Shown here piece after piece: positions 14,614-22,215 of a stretch of 30,693 nt of DNA. The stretch is from the IMG/VR virus record IMGVR_UViG_3300044293_000189, positions 1-30,693 of that record; one strand, 5' to 3'. Position numbers and translations under genes: made by a program. The notes beneath the pieces were generated by a model. That model did not search any database, was not told where the DNA came from, and saw only the letters and a list, made by a program, of their open reading frames with translations. Every line of letters begins with the position of its first letter. Position 1 is the stretch's first letter. This stretch comes from a virus.

Positions 14614-15665
14614 AATGTTAAACTCTCCATATATAAGTCTTTAATAATCACTTTTAATTTTGATTTATCTTGAACCTGATCAAGATTATCTATCTCTTTA
14701 TTTATAAGAGACATTGTATCTTCTGTTATGTCAATGTCAATAGGATTTTGTTTATCATGATACTCCTCAACAATAGTAAGTTGTTGAGGATTCAAAGAAT
14801 AAAGAGTATCAATAAATTTATCAAATCCAAATGGTTTTAATTTATTTGTAACTATTACTTTAATAAATCCATTTTTATATTGAGCAAAATCTGTTTTTAA
14901 AATATTCTCCAATCCTTCTTCCGAAGAATCATCATATTTAATCAGATGAAATATTTTATTTGGATTTTTTATAAACTGTAAATCTCTAGTTTCAGTATCT
15001 AAAACATGAAATCCTTTTGGACTATTCATGTCTCCAAAATTTAATTCATATTGAGTTCCAAGATAATGAATATTTCCATTATTTTGTTTTAAATGAAAGT
15101 GACCGGACATCACAAGTTCAAATCTATCAAAGATTGCCTTATTTAATCCCATAGGGTGAATAACACCATTCATAACCTGAAACCCACTAATTTCAAAATG
15201 TCCACCAATAATAGGACACTTACACTTTCTTATAAATGATAAACATTCTGCTTCATTATCCCTAGCAACCCAAGGAATAATTCCAATACAAAGGCCATCA
15301 TAATCTATTGCAGTAGGTGTTTCTACAATATTAATATACTCTGACTCATTGAAAAATAATTCATTAATTGAATTTAAACTATTGGTATTCTTATAATAAG
15401 TATCATGGTTTCCAATAGTGATATAAGTCTTAATCTGATTATCAATTAAAGGTTTAAAGAAACGCTTTCGTACTTGGGAAAGAGTATTAAAATTTACAAA
15501 CTTTCTACGATCTAAAAGATCACCAAGATGAATAACATTCTTAATGTTATTTTCTTTTAGATATGGAAAAAATATTTTATCAAAAAATTCAAGAGATTGA
15601 TCCAAGAAAAAAGGAGAGTCATTTCTGACTCCAAAGTGAGTATCATTTATAATGGCAATTTTCAT
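14610..15665 (-). CDS. 47: Recombination nuclease subunit (gp47, Mre11-like)
   Basis: 351 residues (T4 gp47: 339). A calcineurin-type metallophosphoesterase with NDTHFG (D8, H10), HLGDLLDRR (GD at 48-49), IGNHDT (GNHD 85-88), GGHFE and SGHFHLKQ as the metal-binding motifs, so all residues expected of an active Mre11-family nuclease are present. It pairs with gp46. The C-terminal 100 residues are the less conserved capping and gp46-binding part. It starts with an ATGA overlap on gp55. Confidence 0.95.
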   Translation of the reverse strand: MKIAIINDTHFGVRNDSPFFLDQSLEFFDKIFFPYLKENNIKNVIHLGDLLDRRKFVNFNTLSQVRKRFFKPLIDNQIKTYITIGNHDTYYKNTNSLNSINELFFNESEYINIVETPTAIDYDGLCIGIIPWVARDNEAECLSFIRKCKCPIIGGHFEISGFQVMNGVIHPMGLNKAIFDRFELVMSGHFHLKQNNGNIHYLGTQYELNFGDMNSPKGFHVLDTETRDLQFIKNPNKIFHLIKYDDSSEEGLENILKTDFAQYKNGFIKVIVTNKLKPFGFDKFIDTLYSLNPQQLTIVEEYHDKQNPIDIDITEDTMSLINKEIDNLDQVQDKSKLKVIIKDLYMESLTL

Positions 15666-16297
15666 TCAAATAACCTATTTGACTTTTTTTTACTTTTAAC
15701 TTTCTTCTTGCGTTTCTTTCTTTTCTTTGGTTCTAAATTTTTAATGTCTTGTTCACTTAAGAAAAAAGTTTTCTGGAGAAATTCAGTGTAAGTTGAAGAT
15801 CCTTGGTTTTCCTTCAACCAGTCTACAAATTTACCATCTGGATCGTTTATCTGCAAGGACTTGTATTTAATATACGCTTGTTTTTTTTCTTTTTCTATCC
15901 TTCTGAGAAAAGCGTAATATATTATTTGAGTAAAGTAAGAAAAAGGATTCTTTGATTTTTTGGGATCGAAGTTGTGTGCATAAAGGAGACAGTTTTCAAT
16001 ACCATCTCCAACCATATCTTCACAGAATGGGTAATTAATAAAATTTGGTCTATAGGAAAGATGTTCTGCAATCTTCAAGAAACATTCGGCAATATAATCA
16101 GTTACTGGTGGACGTTTTTCGTCGCAGTCCTCTGCTTCTTTTACTAACTTTTTCCATTCAGTCATTTCTTTACAAAAACGCTGATTATCAACATAATGTT
16201 TTAAAGATTTAGTAGTTTCTTCTACTTCTTCTACTTCTTCTACTTCTATTTCTGGTTCTAACTCTTCTTCGACCTTCGGTTTCTTTTTCTTTCCCAT
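15662..16297 (-). CDS. 55: Late-promoter sigma factor (gp55)
   Basis: 211 residues (T4 gp55: 185). The central part (YRPNFINYPFCEDMVGDGIE, then NPFSYFTQIIYYAFLRRI, then AYIKYKSLQI) is the sigma region-2-like core that recognises the TATAAATA late box as part of host RNA polymerase. An acidic N-terminal extension contains repeated EVEEVEE, and the C-terminus is a dense basic patch (KKRKKRKKKVKSKKKS) before NRLFE, the probable clamp-binding tail. The ATG lies 9 bases after a sigma70-like -10 and has no ribosome site in the predicted leader. It heads the operon gp55-47-SET-46-PLP-methyltransferase. Confidence 0.92.
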   Translation of the reverse strand: MGKKKKPKVEEELEPEIEVEEVEEVEETTKSLKHYVDNQRFCKEMTEWKKLVKEAEDCDEKRPPVTDYIAECFLKIAEHLSYRPNFINYPFCEDMVGDGIENCLLYAHNFDPKKSKNPFSYFTQIIYYAFLRRIEKEKKQAYIKYKSLQINDPDGKFVDWLKENQGSSTYTEFLQKTFFLSEQDIKNLEPKKRKKRKKKVKSKKKSNRLFE

Positions 16298-16306
16298 AGT
16301 GCTACT

Positions 16307-16334
16307 AGTATACCTTTCATTATATAAAAATCAA
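16307..16334 (-). promoter_or_regulatory. Sigma70-like promoter of the gp55-47-46 operon
   Basis: On the minus strand: -35 TTGATT (16329-16334), 16-bp spacer, -10 TATACT (16307-16312), then 9 bases to the gp55 ATG. It stands directly behind a probable terminator of the preceding operon. A second AT-rich stretch (TATATAAT) inside the spacer is an alternative -10. Confidence 0.75.
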
Positions 16335-16342
16335 GAATCTTC

Positions 16343-16372
16343 TAAAAAATTGGTTGACGAACCTTGACAACC
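16343..16372 (-). terminator. Probable intrinsic terminator after the uvsY-uvsW-Sm operon
   Basis: Minus strand GGTTGTC, 7-base loop, GTCAACC (arms 16366-16372 and 16352-16358) with one internal T/T mismatch, followed by AATTTTTT. The hairpin is modest but lies exactly between the end of one operon and the gp55 promoter. The 146-base gap 16298-16443 also holds a weak hairpin near 16425-16444 without a T-run; nothing else is seen there. Confidence 0.55.
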
Positions 16373-16443
16373 TCATTACAATGTCTGTGTAGGCTATGGT
16401 AAAGGGTAATAGTAACTATACTCTAAGAAGCTCTAAGGCCTCT

Positions 16444-17103
16444 TCAAGCGTAATCGTCAGAGTTGGGATCTGGATTCCAGTCTGAAAACTTGTTTCCAAA
16501 ATCTTTTCTTTCCTTTTCATCACCAGTAAATTTATTCTTCTTCTTGACTTCTTTGATCATTTTTTGAATGTCGCGGGGATCAAGAATACCAGAAGTGATT
16601 AGGTTCATAATCATTTCGGGTGGGAAAACCATGTTCATATAAATCATTTGTTTTCCATCCATCTTTTCCATTTCAATTTCTGTTTCTTCATCCATAAATG
16701 GAATTCCTTTTTCATCTAGTCCTCCCCCACCTGGACCAAACTTTTCAAAGAGTTCATTGAACATATCTTCCATTTCTTTTTCTGCATTTGCTCTATCTTC
16801 CTGTGAAACTACTTCAGTAGATATAGCACTTAAATTACTAAGTTGATCCAAATACATGGTTCTACATTTTTGCGATGGTTCAACTAAACTAACAACATGA
16901 CTACGAGGTATTGTTATAGATTTAGTATCACTATTATATAACCAATCTTTTAGAGTAGTCATTTCAAATGGTCGACCCATTTGATTCATTAAAGTTGTAG
17001 AACGAAATAACATTGGATTATCAAGAGTATATTTGCCCTTTGATTCCGTTAGAATTGAAATAACCTCTTCACCGCTTTTTAGTTTTAGTATTTTGCAATT
17101 CAT
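16444..17103 (-). CDS. Sm-like (LSm) domain protein with acidic C-terminal extension
   Basis: 219 residues. The N-terminus (KILKLKSGEEVISILTES, KYTLDNPMLF, then SITIPRSHVVSLVEPS around residues 62-77) has the pattern of a two-part Sm fold: Sm1 with a Gly-Glu turn and Sm2 ending in a hydrophobic strand. Sm-like proteins of probable cyanophage origin have been reported structurally. The remaining 140 residues are unusual: a Glu/Met-rich helix (EKEMEDMFNELFEKFG), a PGGGG linker, another acidic part and a basic helix (DPRDIQKMIKEVKKKNKF). Sm rings normally bind RNA, so a role in phage or host RNA handling is possible. It follows uvsW with an ATGA overlap and has a strong AAAGGAG site. Confidence 0.65.
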   Translation of the reverse strand: MNCKILKLKSGEEVISILTESKGKYTLDNPMLFRSTTLMNQMGRPFEMTTLKDWLYNSDTKSITIPRSHVVSLVEPSQKCRTMYLDQLSNLSAISTEVVSQEDRANAEKEMEDMFNELFEKFGPGGGGLDEKGIPFMDEETEIEMEKMDGKQMIYMNMVFPPEMIMNLITSGILDPRDIQKMIKEVKKKNKFTGDEKERKDFGNKFSDWNPDPNSDDYA

Positions 17104-18587
17104 GGTGTCTCCTTTAGGCGTATCTTTGTAACATCATATGTAAATCTCTCATTACTATATAGGTTGATCCGTTCATCTAGATGACGGAGAGCATGGTTGC
17201 GATGTTTCTTCCAACGAAGATCATCACCTATATCATATATTGTAACCTTATCCTTTGTTTCACTTTTACGAAGTCCTCTGCCAATTGATTGTAGCACACG
17301 AATTACAGATTTTGATGGCGAAGTAAATACAATATTGTGAATATTTTTGATGTTTATACCAGTACTACAAGTGCCATATGAAGCAACTAGAATACTTTCT
17401 TTTTGTTTGTTCACAATTTGTCGAATACTTTCACGATCATCTGCTTGTGTTTTTCCGTAGATCAAATAGCATGGTTTGTTGCAATTTGATTTGATACGAT
17501 CAAACATTGGCAATCCGTGCTTCTCTACAAAATTAAATAGGACTAGAGTATTACCTTTTAGATTACAACATAGATTTTCTATGAATTTATTTCTCTCTTC
17601 GTTTGCAACTAACCATTGAACCTCTTCAATGTATTTTGCTCTTTTAATTTCTTCTACTTTATTCTCTGGATATTCAAGAAGAAGACAATTGATTTTTAGA
17701 TTAGAAAGAAAATTTTGATCAATCAAGTCTTTAGTTGTAGTGACACGAAATACAGGACCAAACAATCCTTCTACTACTAATTTATGAACATGAGTGCCAT
17801 CTAAAGTGCCAGTTGTACCAACTCTAAATTCACAACCTTTCATTTTACTCATTAGGGTTGTAAGTGATTTTGCTTTAAACAAGTGACACTCATCTCCAAA
17901 GACGCATAAAACATCTTTGAAGTATTCTTCCTTCATCTTGTAAATACTTTGCCAAGTAGAGATGATTACTCTACGAGGTGTTTCTTTTGGTTGACCTGAA
18001 TAGACTGCATGACAATTACGGATAAATCCATCTTTATTTGAATAATCGTGAAAGTCATTTGCCATTTGTCCGACAAGACCAGTTGTGGGAACAACAATCA
18101 AAATCTTCTTGTGTGGTGGTAATTTCTCCATGAGATACCTAACACAAAGGTAGATGATTAGTGATTTACCACTACCTGTTGGAGAAATTAAAAGTGCTCT
18201 CTGTTTTAACAATGAGTGCTTTACTGCACTCTTTTGATATTCGTGTGGGGTTATTTCTTTTCCCTCACTGTAGCATTTGAATCTAGTTAAAAATTCATCG
18301 ACAGATTGTTCGTCAAACTTTAAATTTAAATTTTCAAGAGGTTCATATTCAAACTTATAACCTCGTTCTTCTGCAAACTTAAACAAGTAATCAAGTAGTC
18401 CAGAGTAAAGAGTTTGAGTTAGAGTATTGAAAAGACGAATCTTTCCATCCCAAAGTCTATTTTTATATGCTGGTGTAAATTGGTAATTAGGAACCGAGAA
18501 GGTGAAGAAGGAACTTATTTCTTTTGCAATTCCCTTTTCACAATCGACTTTTAAATTTACTGCATCTACTTGTTTTACTTTTATCAT
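17100..18587 (-). CDS. uvsW: UvsW superfamily 2 DNA/RNA helicase
   Basis: 495 residues from the ATG at 18587, overlapping the uvsY stop by four bases (a TTG at 18611 would extend it). SF2 motifs in order: Q-like YQKSAV, motif I SPTGSGKS (ends at 142), motif II GDECH (DECH about 232-235), motif III TGT, motif V ATYGT-like ASYGTCSTGINI and motif VI QSIGRGLRKS. The first 95 residues form the small N-terminal domain typical of UvsW. In T4 the enzyme unwinds R-loops and branch-migrates recombination intermediates, switching origin-dependent to recombination-dependent replication. It is cotranscribed with the recombination mediator gene uvsY. Confidence 0.95.
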   Translation of the reverse strand: MIKVKQVDAVNLKVDCEKGIAKEISSFFTFSVPNYQFTPAYKNRLWDGKIRLFNTLTQTLYSGLLDYLFKFAEERGYKFEYEPLENLNLKFDEQSVDEFLTRFKCYSEGKEITPHEYQKSAVKHSLLKQRALLISPTGSGKSLIIYLCVRYLMEKLPPHKKILIVVPTTGLVGQMANDFHDYSNKDGFIRNCHAVYSGQPKETPRRVIISTWQSIYKMKEEYFKDVLCVFGDECHLFKAKSLTTLMSKMKGCEFRVGTTGTLDGTHVHKLVVEGLFGPVFRVTTTKDLIDQNFLSNLKINCLLLEYPENKVEEIKRAKYIEEVQWLVANEERNKFIENLCCNLKGNTLVLFNFVEKHGLPMFDRIKSNCNKPCYLIYGKTQADDRESIRQIVNKQKESILVASYGTCSTGINIKNIHNIVFTSPSKSVIRVLQSIGRGLRKSETKDKVTIYDIGDDLRWKKHRNHALRHLDERINLYSNERFTYDVTKIRLKETP

Positions 18588-19024
18588 TGTCCTTGTGTAA
18601 ACTTGATCCAATCAATTGCAGAGCGAATATTCCAGTTTCTGTTTGAAATGACCTTCACTAGATTCTCTAGGTAATTTACTTTCTCTTTTTGTAGTTCAAG
18701 TTTATTTGTAATTTCAATCACCTGTGTATCGCTATCGATGAACCTATCCAAATCTTGACGAAGAATTGCTAAATCAAATGGTTCCCAACCAAGATCCTTA
18801 AGTTGTTCATCTGACATTTTTCCAGAGTAATACAACCACTTGTTTCTTTTTATTACATTGAGATCCGATTCTAGTTTTTTTAGAATCAGTTTTTCATCCA
18901 ACATAATAGAAAGATACTTATTGTGAATTTGTGGTGTGCGAAGACTTTCTGTGTCCAAAGACGAACCATCAATCTTCATATCCTGCTCGGCCATTGTACG
19001 AATTTCACTTAGTTTAATAGTCAT
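18584..19024 (-). CDS. uvsY: Recombination mediator (UvsY)
   Basis: 146 residues (T4 UvsY: 137). Conserved parts are LRTPQIHNKYLSIMLDEK, NKWLYYSGKMSDEQLKDLGW, EPFDLAILRQDLDRFIDSD and the C-terminal ISNRNWNIRSAIDWIKFTQG. UvsY helps the UvsX recombinase load onto gp32-covered single-stranded DNA. The ATG is 6 bases behind the -10 of a sigma70-like promoter with no ribosome site between them, so translation is probably from a leaderless mRNA. It is the first gene of a short operon, uvsY-uvsW-Sm-like. Confidence 0.93.
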   Translation of the reverse strand: MTIKLSEIRTMAEQDMKIDGSSLDTESLRTPQIHNKYLSIMLDEKLILKKLESDLNVIKRNKWLYYSGKMSDEQLKDLGWEPFDLAILRQDLDRFIDSDTQVIEITNKLELQKEKVNYLENLVKVISNRNWNIRSAIDWIKFTQGQ

Positions 19025-19030
19025 ACTAAT

Positions 19031-19058
19031 AGTATATCACAAAACCGGCAAAAATCAA
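19031..19058 (-). promoter_or_regulatory. Sigma70-like promoter of the uvsY operon
   Basis: On the minus strand: -35 TTGATT (19053-19058), 16-bp spacer, -10 TATACT (19031-19036) within GTGATATACTATT, then 6 bases to the uvsY ATG. It overlaps the last codons of the upstream tail gene and shares a 13-base identical core with the rnh promoter. Confidence 0.8.
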
Positions 19059-19636
19059 GAAGCAGTTATTCCTTGAATTTCGTATCTTGTAAAATTAAAT
19101 GTGGCAGCTGCTTGAACTGCACCAACATCTGGTAATGATGAATCAAAATCTATTCCAGTTAAACTTGTAGGGAAGACATCATAAAATGTAATTTTAACTA
19201 TTGGTCTATATGCACTAGATAAAACATACATCATTGCTGAAGATATTTTTTGTTTCTCTTTCAAAATATCACCAACGGCATATGTGTCGGTTGACAAATC
19301 TCTAATCCAGTTGTATATTTCCAACCAATTTTTCATTTCTTCATCAACTACAAACGATGTTATTAAGTCACCAAAAACATGTCTTGTTCCTGGTCTTTTA
19401 ATATCCATAGATGTTGGGTTTGATTGTAAACTAACACCCATACTTAATTCTGGTATATTTGCTCTTTGGCAAAAATACATGAATGTTGGACATCTATTAA
19501 GTATGAATAAAAACTTATTGTTTGTAAGTTTATTCCTATTTGATGGTTCATAATCATTTTGCACTAAAACATCACCCGGTAAGTTTTCTAAAACTGTTCG
19601 TGGTAAATTATTAATATATGATTGAATGTTGTCCAT
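19055..19636 (-). CDS. Tail-tube-fold protein, gp19 paralogue; candidate tail completion protein gp3
   Basis: 193 residues. By eye it aligns with the gp19 of this same window: RANIPELSMGV against KATQLPTASMGV, then GTRHVFGDL against GERTFADW, a WLEIYNWIRDL helix against the MMQWMEKM region, and KITFYDVFPTSL against VTLYGVFPIDV. It therefore has the tail-tube fold shared in T4 by gp19, gp54, gp48 and gp3. The position between gp23 and uvsY is one where I recall aquatic T4-like phages carrying gp3, the tube-capping tail completion protein; that identity is inferred. Just upstream is the gp23 terminator. The ATG has no ribosome site, and a near-late box (TATACATA) sits 4 bases ahead. Confidence 0.65.
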   Translation of the reverse strand: MDNIQSYINNLPRTVLENLPGDVLVQNDYEPSNRNKLTNNKFLFILNRCPTFMYFCQRANIPELSMGVSLQSNPTSMDIKRPGTRHVFGDLITSFVVDEEMKNWLEIYNWIRDLSTDTYAVGDILKEKQKISSAMMYVLSSAYRPIVKITFYDVFPTSLTGIDFDSSLPDVGAVQAAATFNFTRYEIQGITAS

Positions 19637-19646
19637 ATAGTATGTA

Positions 19647-19679
19647 TAAAAAAACAGGGAGGGGTTTTGCCCCTCCCTG
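19647..19679 (-). terminator. Strong intrinsic terminator after gp23
   Basis: A perfect 10-bp GC-rich stem (CAGGGAGGGG, 5-base loop, CCCCTCCCTG; arms 19655-19664 and 19670-19679) is followed on the minus strand by TTTTTTTA. It lies 28 bases past the major capsid stop and would end the late structural transcript. Confidence 0.93.
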
Positions 19680-19706
19680 CTACTGAACCTTATTCAGTCT
19701 TTGTTA

Positions 19707-21158
19707 TCAGGCGACGTAACCACCAGTTTGACCGTGGAGGTTATCTACACGGAAGAGACGGTAGTAAACATTGCTATCGGTATCAAGACCATCGTTTGAG
19801 AACGAGATTTGATCACGACCCTTAGCGAATGGATTTGCAACCATTCCATAACGAGTCTTGAATCCAATCTTGGGTTGGAAGGTGTCCTGATTTACTGCAC
19901 GAACCATCTGTAGTGGAACGTATGGGCAGTAGAAGAACCCTGCGTCATAAGGAGTTGAACCCTTATAACCAACGCAAACAAAGTTCTGGTTGGTATTAAC
20001 GAATGGATCGATATAAACCTTCATCTTGCCAGCAAGAACACCAGCGAAGACATTACCAGTATCGTCAACATTTAGGTTGGCGGTCATGGCAGGAGCAAGG
20101 TTAAGGAACCCACCCATTGCGAGGGCGCTTGCAACATCTGATGAGCAGATGATGAAGTTACCCTTGCCTCTACGAGTTTGCTTGGCGATGACATTTGCTT
20201 CGCGCTCAATCTGGAACATTAGACCGCGGAATCGTTCTGCGCTCCAACGACCGTCTGAGTCGTTTAGAATGTCATAGATACCACCAGTGCCGCTGCTATA
20301 GTTAGCAAGGTCTGGTTGCTTGCAACCGGTCTTTGCAACATTATACATTGCACGGATGATTTCACGGTTGATTTCGTTGAGGATTTCGGTGCTAAGAATA
20401 TTAGCAAGTTCTGCCTCAGCGTCAAGTCCGTGAACTGCCTTTAGATCCTGTGCTAGTTCAGTGGTGTATTCTGCCTTGAGTGCACGAGTTTTTGCACTAA
20501 CTGCAACGCGCTCAATGCTAAATGCCATTTGTGCAAACTGATTGGTTGCTGTTGAACCAAGATCTTCTGCGTTAGCAGTAGACATACCTCTAAAATCTCT
20601 TAGAGGATTGTTATTGTCATTACGGGTTGGCCAATTTGAATCAGTAGGAGCACCCTGTAGGTTTAGCCAAGTACCACCTTCAAGTGGTGAGAATCCAAAG
20701 GAAATGCCTGCGGTTCCACCAGTGCCACCTGCACCTGAAGCACCTGAGAACTTAGGATATGGTTCATCATACATTGCTTCAAATCCTGATTGATTTTCGT
20801 AACGAGCACGCATTGCAAAGATAAGTCCGGTTGGAGCAGTCATTGGCTGCACACCGCAAATATCATATGCAACGACATTAGGCATTGCACGACGAACTAG
20901 TGAGATAAGAATCGGATCGTAACCAGCAAGTGCGCTGTTACCTGTTCCAATCTGACCTACGGTGAAGTTACCGCCCATTGAGTTTACAGGTGATTCGGTT
21001 AGCATCTGCTCTCTCATTGCGTTCTTCTGATTTTCTAAAAGAACTGCGGTGACTCTCTTTTTGTGAATATCATTAATTTCTTCTAGTGCACTGTGATCTA
21101 GCACAGGGCTCCACTTTTCTACTAAATTGTCATATGGGGTTGTTGAATTAAAATCCAT
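19707..21158 (-). CDS. 23: Major capsid protein precursor (gp23)
   Basis: 483 residues (T4: 521). Recognisable parts include LISLVRRAMPNVVAYDICGV, QPMTAPTGLIFAMRARY, AKTRALKAEYTTELAQDLKA, then IYNVAK-like MYNVAKTGC and GKMKVYIDPFVN. It forms the hexameric lattice of the prohead. The first about 55 residues are helical and charged and end in MLTE at 52-55, fitting the LxE cleavage rule of the gp21 protease, so mature protein probably starts at S56. Base composition is more GC-rich and codon-selected than its neighbours, as usual for the most abundant phage protein. It has an AAAGGAG ribosome site and a late box 25 bases ahead. Confidence 0.97.
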   Translation of the reverse strand: MDFNSTTPYDNLVEKWSPVLDHSALEEINDIHKKRVTAVLLENQKNAMREQMLTESPVNSMGGNFTVGQIGTGNSALAGYDPILISLVRRAMPNVVAYDICGVQPMTAPTGLIFAMRARYENQSGFEAMYDEPYPKFSGASGAGGTGGTAGISFGFSPLEGGTWLNLQGAPTDSNWPTRNDNNNPLRDFRGMSTANAEDLGSTATNQFAQMAFSIERVAVSAKTRALKAEYTTELAQDLKAVHGLDAEAELANILSTEILNEINREIIRAMYNVAKTGCKQPDLANYSSGTGGIYDILNDSDGRWSAERFRGLMFQIEREANVIAKQTRRGKGNFIICSSDVASALAMGGFLNLAPAMTANLNVDDTGNVFAGVLAGKMKVYIDPFVNTNQNFVCVGYKGSTPYDAGFFYCPYVPLQMVRAVNQDTFQPKIGFKTRYGMVANPFAKGRDQISFSNDGLDTDSNVYYRLFRVDNLHGQTGGYVA

Positions 21159-21182
21159 CTCTATTTCTCCTTTGTGTAATTT

Positions 21183-21190
21183 TATTTATT
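21183..21190 (-). promoter_or_regulatory. Candidate late promoter box (AATAAATA) before gp23
   Basis: Minus-strand AATAAATA lies 25 bases upstream of the gp23 ATG, in the short gap after gp22, with the ribosome site AAAGGAG between. It fits the NATAAATA late form. Confidence 0.6.
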
Positions 21191-21196
21191 AAATTC

Positions 21197-22150
21197 TTAT
21201 TTTCTACGATTTGTTAACTTAAGCTGGTTGCTGATGCTATGGATATACGCATCCATAACAGGATCTGCACCAGCGGGTTTGGTATTAACATTGGTGGTCT
21301 CTTCAGTTAAGAAAGAACCTGGGTTTGAAACATTTTCAGTTATTTCTGAACCAAAATATGACTCTTTAAGAAGTTGAATCTTCTCTCTATATTGATCAAC
21401 ACTATTGAATTCAATATTTTCTGAAAGTTTTGCTAACTTTTCAACTTCAGTATCTGCAAGACCTCTACTCATTTCAACAAACGATTCAGCACATTCGTGT
21501 GCAAGAACTTTGTTTTTGAGTTCCATGTTTTCTTTAATGGTGTGATTTAATTGTGTTTCTAAATCACCATTTACCGAGAACAAATCGTCTAGAACATCGT
21601 ATTTTTCGTCTGGAACATCAATGAAACTATTTTCAAAAAGATCCTTTAGACCCATGATGAAGTTTTCTGCAATTTCTGTTCTGAAACCGCTTTCAACTGC
21701 AAGTTTATTTTCTTGCATCCATTCTTCCACCACATATGAAAGATATTGATCCATTTGTTCTGTTAGATTTTCAGTAATAGATGAAACATTCTCTTGAATT
21801 ATTTCTCTACTTGCTTCTAATATTGACTCTTCAATGATTGCTACCTTTTCCGAAAGTGCTGCTTCAAAAATTACTTTGAATTTTTCAACAAATTCTGGAG
21901 TTGCATCAGTCGATTCAAATAAAGCATTTAAAGTATCAGAAATATCAACTTCTAGTTGATCCATTTCATCCGATTCTTCATTAATTGCTTCTTCTTCTTC
22001 CTGACCACCAGTTGCAACAGTACCACCTGGTCTAAGTGATGCCATGTTTGCAGCTGCTGTATTCATTATTTTTGCTCCATCGAGTGTGCCTAATTTTGCA
22101 CCTCGTCCAGTTCCATCGTTATATAAATTTGTATCTTCGTATTCTGACAC
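21197..22150 (-). CDS. 22: Prohead core scaffolding protein (gp22)
   Basis: 317 residues (T4: 269). A mostly helical, acidic protein with MDQLEVDISDTLNALFESTD, TPEFVEKFKVIFEAALSEKV, MGLKDLFENSFIDVPDEKYDVLDDL split across the scaffold core, and a final basic SNQLKLTNRRK. It forms the internal core around which gp23 assembles and is degraded by gp21; several LxE/IxE sites are present (for example ILEAS). Translation starts at a GTG (22148-22150) with a strong GGAGG six bases ahead. A Gly-rich stretch near residue 40-50 precedes the acidic EEEE run. Confidence 0.9.
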   Translation of the reverse strand: MSEYEDTNLYNDGTGRGAKLGTLDGAKIMNTAAANMASLRPGGTVATGGQEEEEAINEESDEMDQLEVDISDTLNALFESTDATPEFVEKFKVIFEAALSEKVAIIEESILEASREIIQENVSSITENLTEQMDQYLSYVVEEWMQENKLAVESGFRTEIAENFIMGLKDLFENSFIDVPDEKYDVLDDLFSVNGDLETQLNHTIKENMELKNKVLAHECAESFVEMSRGLADTEVEKLAKLSENIEFNSVDQYREKIQLLKESYFGSEITENVSNPGSFLTEETTNVNTKPAGADPVMDAYIHSISNQLKLTNRRK

Positions 22151-22170
22151 TTGTTACCTCCGTTTTTTAA

Positions 22171-22178
22171 TATTTAGT
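22171..22178 (-). promoter_or_regulatory. Weak late-box variant (ACTAAATA) before gp22
   Basis: Minus-strand ACTAAATA differs at one position from NATAAATA and lies 21 bases ahead of the gp22 GTG in the 65-base gap after the gene at 22216. Position is right, sequence is imperfect; could be chance. Confidence 0.3.
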
Positions 22179-22215
22179 AAAGTAAGTTTTTTGAAAAATT
22201 AACGCTGTACACAGT

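Noticed and set aside
14699-14706. Minus-strand TATAAATA inside gp47
   Set aside because: Within coding sequence near the C-terminus, about 85 bases before the next start and without other support; treated as chance.
16364-16369. Plus-strand TTGACA as a rightward promoter
   Set aside because: No convincing -10 at proper spacing and no plus-strand gene; it is part of the hairpin assigned as a minus-strand terminator.
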